A stretch of DNA of 6,171 nt, taken from the NCBI GenBank assembly GCA_034420695.1, contig DAOULB010000027.1, positions 1-6,171 on the forward strand, in the 5' to 3' direction. Below, one piece after another: positions 4,742-6,171 of the stretch (positions within the stretch are counted from its first letter, which is position 1; the number at the start of each line of letters is the position of its first letter). Source of the stretch: Io17-Chloro-G2 sp034420695. GTDB taxonomy: Bacteria; Chloroflexota; Dehalococcoidia; Lucifugimonadales; UBA3495. The position numbers were made by a program, and so were the translations under genes. The notes under the pieces are model-generated. The model worked only from the letters and a program-made list of their open reading frames with translations. It was not told the origin of the DNA and did not search any database.

Positions 4742-6171
4742 CAGGGCATGTTCAAGCGTGTGCGTTCCTCGGCATACGGTGTTCGTGGTTCAAGGTTAAC
4801 ACCAATCATGGTGGCGGCGATAAGGAGTGTCGTCACTCTTTCCGCCGCGCTGAACCCGGGCAGTTCCCACCCCTGTACCGCCGCCCCTTTGACCGCCCCA
4901 CAGCGGACCCGAGCCTCGCTACCTTTCCGGCTGGACCATACCACGATGATGTAGGTTCCGGTGCTGTCCTCCCGTCCGCCTCCCCTGCTCTCCACGGCGA
5001 TCCAGTACTCCCCATCGGCCGGGGCTTCCCAGTGGATGAGGGCAGGCTGGCCGGCGCGGCGGTAATTGTCGTCCGACGCTATCTCGCCCCTCCTGTCCAG
5101 GAGCGTGAGCGAGATGAACGTCAGGTCGCCCAGCTCGGACTCGATGATGTATGAAGAGCCTTTCTCGGCTTCGAATACGAAGTAGTCGATGTCCTGTTCG
5201 GTGTCGATGCGGGACTTGACGTATTCGCCGACCTGCAGCGGCGTTGCTGTCTCGCTGGAATCCCCATGGTCGTCCTGCCATGCCTTGCCCGAGAGTGAGT
5301 AGGTGCCGGTGCTGTCTCCCTGCACTAGGATATAGTGGAAACCCGTCATCTCTGCTTTCCAGGCTACCGATGCCCGGTTCCTGTTGCGGCCTGTGCCGGA
5401 CGTCACCACCTTGCCGTAGATGTCCTCCACATGCAGGGAGGCCTCCTCCAGACTCCACAGTTCCGCGGTTATCTCGTAGACCGTTCCCTCCTGCACTTCC
5501 AGCCGGAAGGCGTCCACATCGCTGTAAAATTCCAATTCGCCCCACGCTTCCTGTCCCACGGCGAAGGCCGTGCCTTTGCCCCTGATGTTGGCATGGTCGT
5601 CATGCAGTCTGACGGGCTGGACGAAGAATGAGTAGTCGCCTGTCCTTGCCTCTCCGTTCACCGAGACGAAGACCATGTCGGTATAGGGCGATTGCCAGTA
5701 GATGCTGGTGACTTGGCCGTTGTCATGGGAGCTGGCGGTGTGGAGCAGGTCGTACTCGGGGTACGGCCCGTAAAGTGTTATGGTCGCATCCTCCAGGGTT
5801 CCCATCCCGACACCGATCTGGTAGATGGTTCCCTCCTCCGCCACGAAGGCGAAGAAGTCCGTGTCGCGTTCGTATTCCACGGCGGCGAGGATAGTATGCC
5901 CCGCTTGGGTAAGGGTGGCGTCCGTGATCCGGTCTGCGTGGTCGTCCAGGGTGCCCCTGTATCCATCCTCAAGAGAAGTGCATTCCCAGAGCGCCGACAC
6001 GAACTCTTCGGCCTCCCGCGTCTTCTCCTCCCACATTAAGGGAACTTCCCACATCAGGGCAATCATGATGTCCGCGTTCGCGCCGGCCAAGGTCTTCCGA
6101 GCGCAGTCCAGCCTGTCTTCGAAGTCCTCCGGCGTGTCCAGGGCAGCAAGAGGGTTTACCAGCGTCTTGGG
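4741..6171 (-). CDS. Secreted protein with three PPC-like repeats, N-terminus outside the window
   Basis: The frame is open to the right edge, so the start lies outside; 476 residues are visible. After about 75 mostly helical residues come three homologous units starting DDHAD (about residue 76), DDHAN (191) and DDHGD (300). Each has the pattern D-x-D-x-F-x-F-x-x-x-x-G-x-x-Y-x-I and closes with G-D/T-Y-S/I: DTDFFAFVAEEGTIYQI, DVDAFRLEVQEGTVYEI and DIDYFVFEAEKGSSYII. This is the hallmark of the bacterial pre-peptidase C-terminal domain (Pfam PPC, PF04151), a beta-sandwich often found on secreted proteases and other surface proteins, where it aids secretion or substrate binding. No catalytic motif is visible, so the enzymatic part, if any, must lie upstream. 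The final ~65 residues after the third repeat (SSRKGSEARVRCGAV onward) do not look like a domain and include only a weak hydrophobic patch. The stop codon abuts the terminator of the opposite-strand small RNA. Confidence 0.8.
   Translation of the reverse strand, partial: PKTLVNPLAALDTPEDFEDRLDCARKTLAGANADIMIALMWEVPLMWEEKTREAEEFVSALWECTSLEDGYRGTLDDHADRITDATLTQAGHTILAAVEYERDTDFFAFVAEEGTIYQIGVGMGTLEDATITLYGPYPEYDLLHTASSHDNGQVTSIYWQSPYTDMVFVSVNGEARTGDYSFFVQPVRLHDDHANIRGKGTAFAVGQEAWGELEFYSDVDAFRLEVQEGTVYEITAELWSLEEASLHVEDIYGKVVTSGTGRNRNRASVAWKAEMTGFHYILVQGDSTGTYSLSGKAWQDDHGDSSETATPLQVGEYVKSRIDTEQDIDYFVFEAEKGSSYIIESELGDLTFISLTLLDRRGEIASDDNYRRAGQPALIHWEAPADGEYWIAVESRGGGREDSTGTYIIVVWSSRKGSEARVRCGAVKGAAVQGWELPGFSAAERVTTLLIAATMIGVNLEPRTPYAEERTRLNMP

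Overview
The window is GC-rich bacterial DNA in which every convincing protein gene reads on the minus strand, so the gene order is right to left. Several products are predicted lipoproteins with a 'CSDPAP' or 'CGG' start after the lipobox and a Pro/Thr/Ala-rich linker. Together with a bacterial serpin and a multi-repeat PPC-type secreted protein, this style suggests an environmental Chloroflexota (Dehalococcoidia/SAR202-like) genome. That placement is an inference from protein style only; no rRNA or marker gene is present.

Layout from right to left: (i) 6171-4741, the C-terminal 476 residues of a large protein with three PPC-like beta-sandwich repeats, cut by the window edge; (ii) 4522-4741, a busy control region with two back-to-back sigma70-like promoters, one driving a small coiled-coil gene (4521-4186) leftward, the other driving a short rightward transcript that ends at a strong intrinsic terminator, a candidate ~90-nt small RNA; (iii) 3993-3487, an unrecognised gene interrupted by an in-frame TAA; (iv) 3419-3198, a stub carrying a lipoprotein signal peptide and Pro/Thr linker but no folded domain; (v) 3035-1540, a complete serpin with lipoprotein signal and long linker, broken by one single-base frameshift; (vi) 1273-341, an intact ~310-residue lipoprotein of unknown function; (vii) 30-1, the first ten codons of a paralogous lipoprotein running off the left edge.

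The two lipoprotein genes at the left share diverged upstream DNA (about 31-205 and 1274-1443) as well as similar start, RBS and signal-peptide sequence, so they look like a duplicated gene-plus-leader cassette. The stub at 3198-3419 starts with the same signal peptide. The stretch 1-4000 therefore looks like a surface-lipoprotein locus that has expanded by duplication and partly decayed, with three lesions (frameshift, nonsense, truncation) within about 2 kb. If the lesions are real, serpin-mediated protease inhibition at the cell surface has been lost here; if they are assembly errors, the serpin is a normal membrane-anchored inhibitor.

No tRNA, rRNA, CRISPR array, transposase or phage gene is visible. 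The most unusual element is the divergent promoter and small-RNA region at 4522-4741.
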